A stretch of DNA of 7,903 nt from Thermoplasmata archaeon (GTDB lineage: Archaea; Thermoplasmatota; E2; UBA9212). Where the stretch lies: positions 1-7,903 of the forward strand of contig DUKC01000035.1 of the NCBI GenBank assembly GCA_013329495.1, written 5' to 3'. Positions 5,991 to 7,903 of the stretch are shown piece after piece; position 1 is the first letter of the stretch; each line of letters opens with the position of its first letter. The notes under the pieces were generated by a model, which had not been told where the DNA came from, made no database searches, and worked only from the letters and a program-made list of their open reading frames with translations. The translations under genes and the position numbers were made by a program.

Positions 5991-5999
5991 TTTTAAAAG
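5991..5999 (-). promoter_or_regulatory. Possible TATA box for the phosphatase gene
   Basis: On the minus strand CTTTTAAAAG lies between the rbcL hairpin and the phosphatase gene. It resembles the boxes upstream of the CPBP and Orc1/Cdc6-like genes. It would give a leader of roughly 130 bases, unlike the leaderless genes, so this is only the best available candidate. Confidence 0.25.
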
Positions 6000-6007
6000 C
6001 CAAGAAG

Positions 6008-6029
6008 ACCCCTTCCGATAGGGAGGGGT
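6008..6029. repeat. GC-rich stem-loop downstream of rbcL
   Basis: Arms ACCCCTTCC and GGGAGGGGT enclose the loop GATA. Eight of nine pairs are Watson-Crick, with one G-U wobble in + strand RNA or one C-A mismatch in minus strand RNA. It starts 13 bases after the rbcL stop. In that orientation it could end or protect the rbcL transcript, as T-rich sequence follows (CTTCTTGGCTTTT). The flanks AACTACCCC and GGGGTCTTC also look like hairpin ends of IS200/IS605-type elements, judged from memory only. Confidence 0.5.
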
Positions 6030-6042
6030 AGTTGACTGGTGC

Positions 6043-7236
6043 CTATTTCCACTTTTCGACAGCTTCTCTAAGCTCCTTGTGATCTTCAGCATACTCCTCT
6101 AATGGGATTGTTTGCAGCACAGCATCTAAAGCTTGTTTTAACGCCTTAGCTCCTGCTTCGGTACCACCGGGATGCCCATGAACTCCGCCCCCTGCCTGAA
6201 TAACGATATCTCTTCCAAGCAACCCCACTATCCTAGGAATCAAAAGAGGATGAACACCACCGGACGCAACAGGAAAAACATTCTTCAGTCCGAACCACTC
6301 GTTCTTGAGAAAATCATTGGTTTGAATGACTTCTTCTTTCGTTCCTTTCATCTTTCCTACCACGGTTCCCGTATGCAACTGATCTCCTCCAGCCAGCCTG
6401 GCTAATTTTGCAAGAACTAACATGGTGATTCCATGATGAGGATCCTCAGTGAAGGCCGCATGACCTGCGCGGTGTATGTGTAACGGAACGTTTATTTTGC
6501 CATCTTCTGCCAAAGCTCTAATCGCGGCATATCCTGCGCACAGCATGTCTACCATTAAGCAGGTTGCACCGTTGCTCAGAGCGTCTTCCGCGACCTCTAC
6601 TATTCTGTCCGCACGGGTGGTGACATTTATTGCGTAATAAACCTTCCTTCCAGTCTCTTCCTTGACCTTGTCGATCGCCTCGGCTATCTGTCTCGTTCTT
6701 TCTAACAATGGGCAGAACGCCTGGTTAACCAGGTTTTCGTCGTCCTTTCCAAAATCAATTCCCCCCCGAGCTGCCTTGTAGAAAACCTCAGCCTGTTCTT
6801 TGGGGGACAAACCTATCTTTGGCTTAATGATTGTTCCTATCAGCGGTCTTTTTTTGACGCCAATCAGATTCCTGACCCCTTCTATTCCAAATTTTGGCCC
6901 CTGATAAAGCTTCACGATTGTGGAAGGAAGTTCGATATCAACCAGCCTAACATGCTTCAGCAAGGAGAGACCGAACAAATTGCCTGCAACGAAGGACAGC
7001 AATTGGGGTATGCCTCCAGGCTCGTGAGAATATTCATCAATTGAATAGGCAATGGTTGCTGTTTTTGATTCCTCATCAAGTTCGATGACATTTGCACTCA
7101 ATCTCTTTTGTATTTCTGGTTCGAGCGTTTTGAGTTCTGTCCATGTACCAACACTTTCCTCCTTACATATTTCTTCAGCTGCATCTGCCAATGACAAGCT
7201 TGATTCTATCCTATATTTCGCTAAAATTTCTTCCAT
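6043..7236 (-). CDS. rbcL: Ribulose-1,5-bisphosphate carboxylase, archaeal form III type
   Basis: RuBisCO adds CO2 to ribulose-1,5-bisphosphate, giving two 3-phosphoglycerate. In archaea with form III it usually serves AMP/nucleoside breakdown rather than the Calvin cycle. All catalytic positions are present. Residue (spinach equivalent): E26 (E60), N86 (N123), K138 and K140 (K175, K177) in GTIIKPKIGLS, K164 (K201, the carbamylated lysine) with D166 and E167 in GGIDFGKDDEN, H255 (H294) in HIHRAGH, H288 (H327), loop 6 K295 (K334) in GTVVGKMKG, S325 (S379) and the GGG at 349-351. At 397 residues it is shorter than the roughly 420-445 usual for form III, mainly at the N-terminus. An in-frame TGA 12 bases before the ATG rules out a longer start. 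It lies two bases after the isomerase stop, has a GGAG Shine-Dalgarno sequence, and is surely in the same operon. No small subunit gene is present, as expected. Form III is assigned from archaeal context and neighbour, not from a tree. Confidence 0.95.
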   Translation of the reverse strand: MEEILAKYRIESSLSLADAAEEICKEESVGTWTELKTLEPEIQKRLSANVIELDEESKTATIAYSIDEYSHEPGGIPQLLSFVAGNLFGLSLLKHVRLVDIELPSTIVKLYQGPKFGIEGVRNLIGVKKRPLIGTIIKPKIGLSPKEQAEVFYKAARGGIDFGKDDENLVNQAFCPLLERTRQIAEAIDKVKEETGRKVYYAINVTTRADRIVEVAEDALSNGATCLMVDMLCAGYAAIRALAEDGKINVPLHIHRAGHAAFTEDPHHGITMLVLAKLARLAGGDQLHTGTVVGKMKGTKEEVIQTNDFLKNEWFGLKNVFPVASGGVHPLLIPRIVGLLGRDIVIQAGGGVHGHPGGTEAGAKALKQALDAVLQTIPLEEYAEDHKELREAVEKWK

Positions 7237-7238
7237 TT

Positions 7239-7903
<665 letters not shown>

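Noticed and set aside
6721..6732. Perfect 12-base palindrome CTGGTTAACCAG inside rbcL
   Set aside because: It encodes conserved active-site-proximal residues (NLVNQ), and one or two such palindromes are expected by chance in a window of this size.
6761..6767. C7 run in rbcL as a possible frameshift site
   Set aside because: The reading frame continues through it with the full GGIDFGKDDE motif, so no frameshift is present.

Overview
The window looks archaeal. It carries an Orc1/Cdc6-family AAA+ ATPase, a form III-type RuBisCO next to a ribose-1,5-bisphosphate isomerase, and an archaeal-style PPP phosphatase. Four genes have a TATA-like box centred about 25-28 bases before the start codon, which is the spacing of leaderless archaeal transcripts. 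The exact lineage cannot be read from the sequence; a TACK-type or other uncultured archaeon assembled from a metagenome would fit.

Layout. Positions 1-61 hold the last codons of an unidentified gene. Then come, on the + strand, a CPBP-type membrane protease (120-851), purM (1026-2054) and a divergent Orc1/Cdc6-like ATPase (2146-3306). Directly after its stop codon begins an ABC-transporter ATPase that breaks off after 25 codons (3307-3384), apparently at a rearrangement junction. A PPC/DUF296 gene (3381-3800, minus) converges on that junction. After about 200 bases with no recognisable gene, an SDR oxidoreductase (4072-4800, plus) has a Shine-Dalgarno start and a 10-codon upstream ORF. It converges on a PPP-family phosphatase (4999-5832, minus). 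The last block, on the minus strand, is the ribose-1,5-bisphosphate isomerase (5' end beyond the window) and RuBisCO, two bases apart.

How they work together. The isomerase and RuBisCO form the last two steps of the archaeal AMP/nucleoside salvage route: ribose-1,5-bisphosphate to ribulose-1,5-bisphosphate to two 3-phosphoglycerate. AMP phosphorylase, the first enzyme, is not in the window. PurM belongs to de novo purine synthesis. The other genes look like separately transcribed units.

I found no CRISPR array, tRNA, rRNA, complete mobile element or obvious new defence system. The points most worth a second look are the truncated ABC ATPase at the junction near 3380, inverted repeats between TATA box and start codon of the Orc1/Cdc6-like and PPC genes, the unusual motif residues of the Orc1/Cdc6-like protein, the short RuBisCO N-terminus, and a GC-rich hairpin after rbcL that resembles IS200/IS605-type ends.
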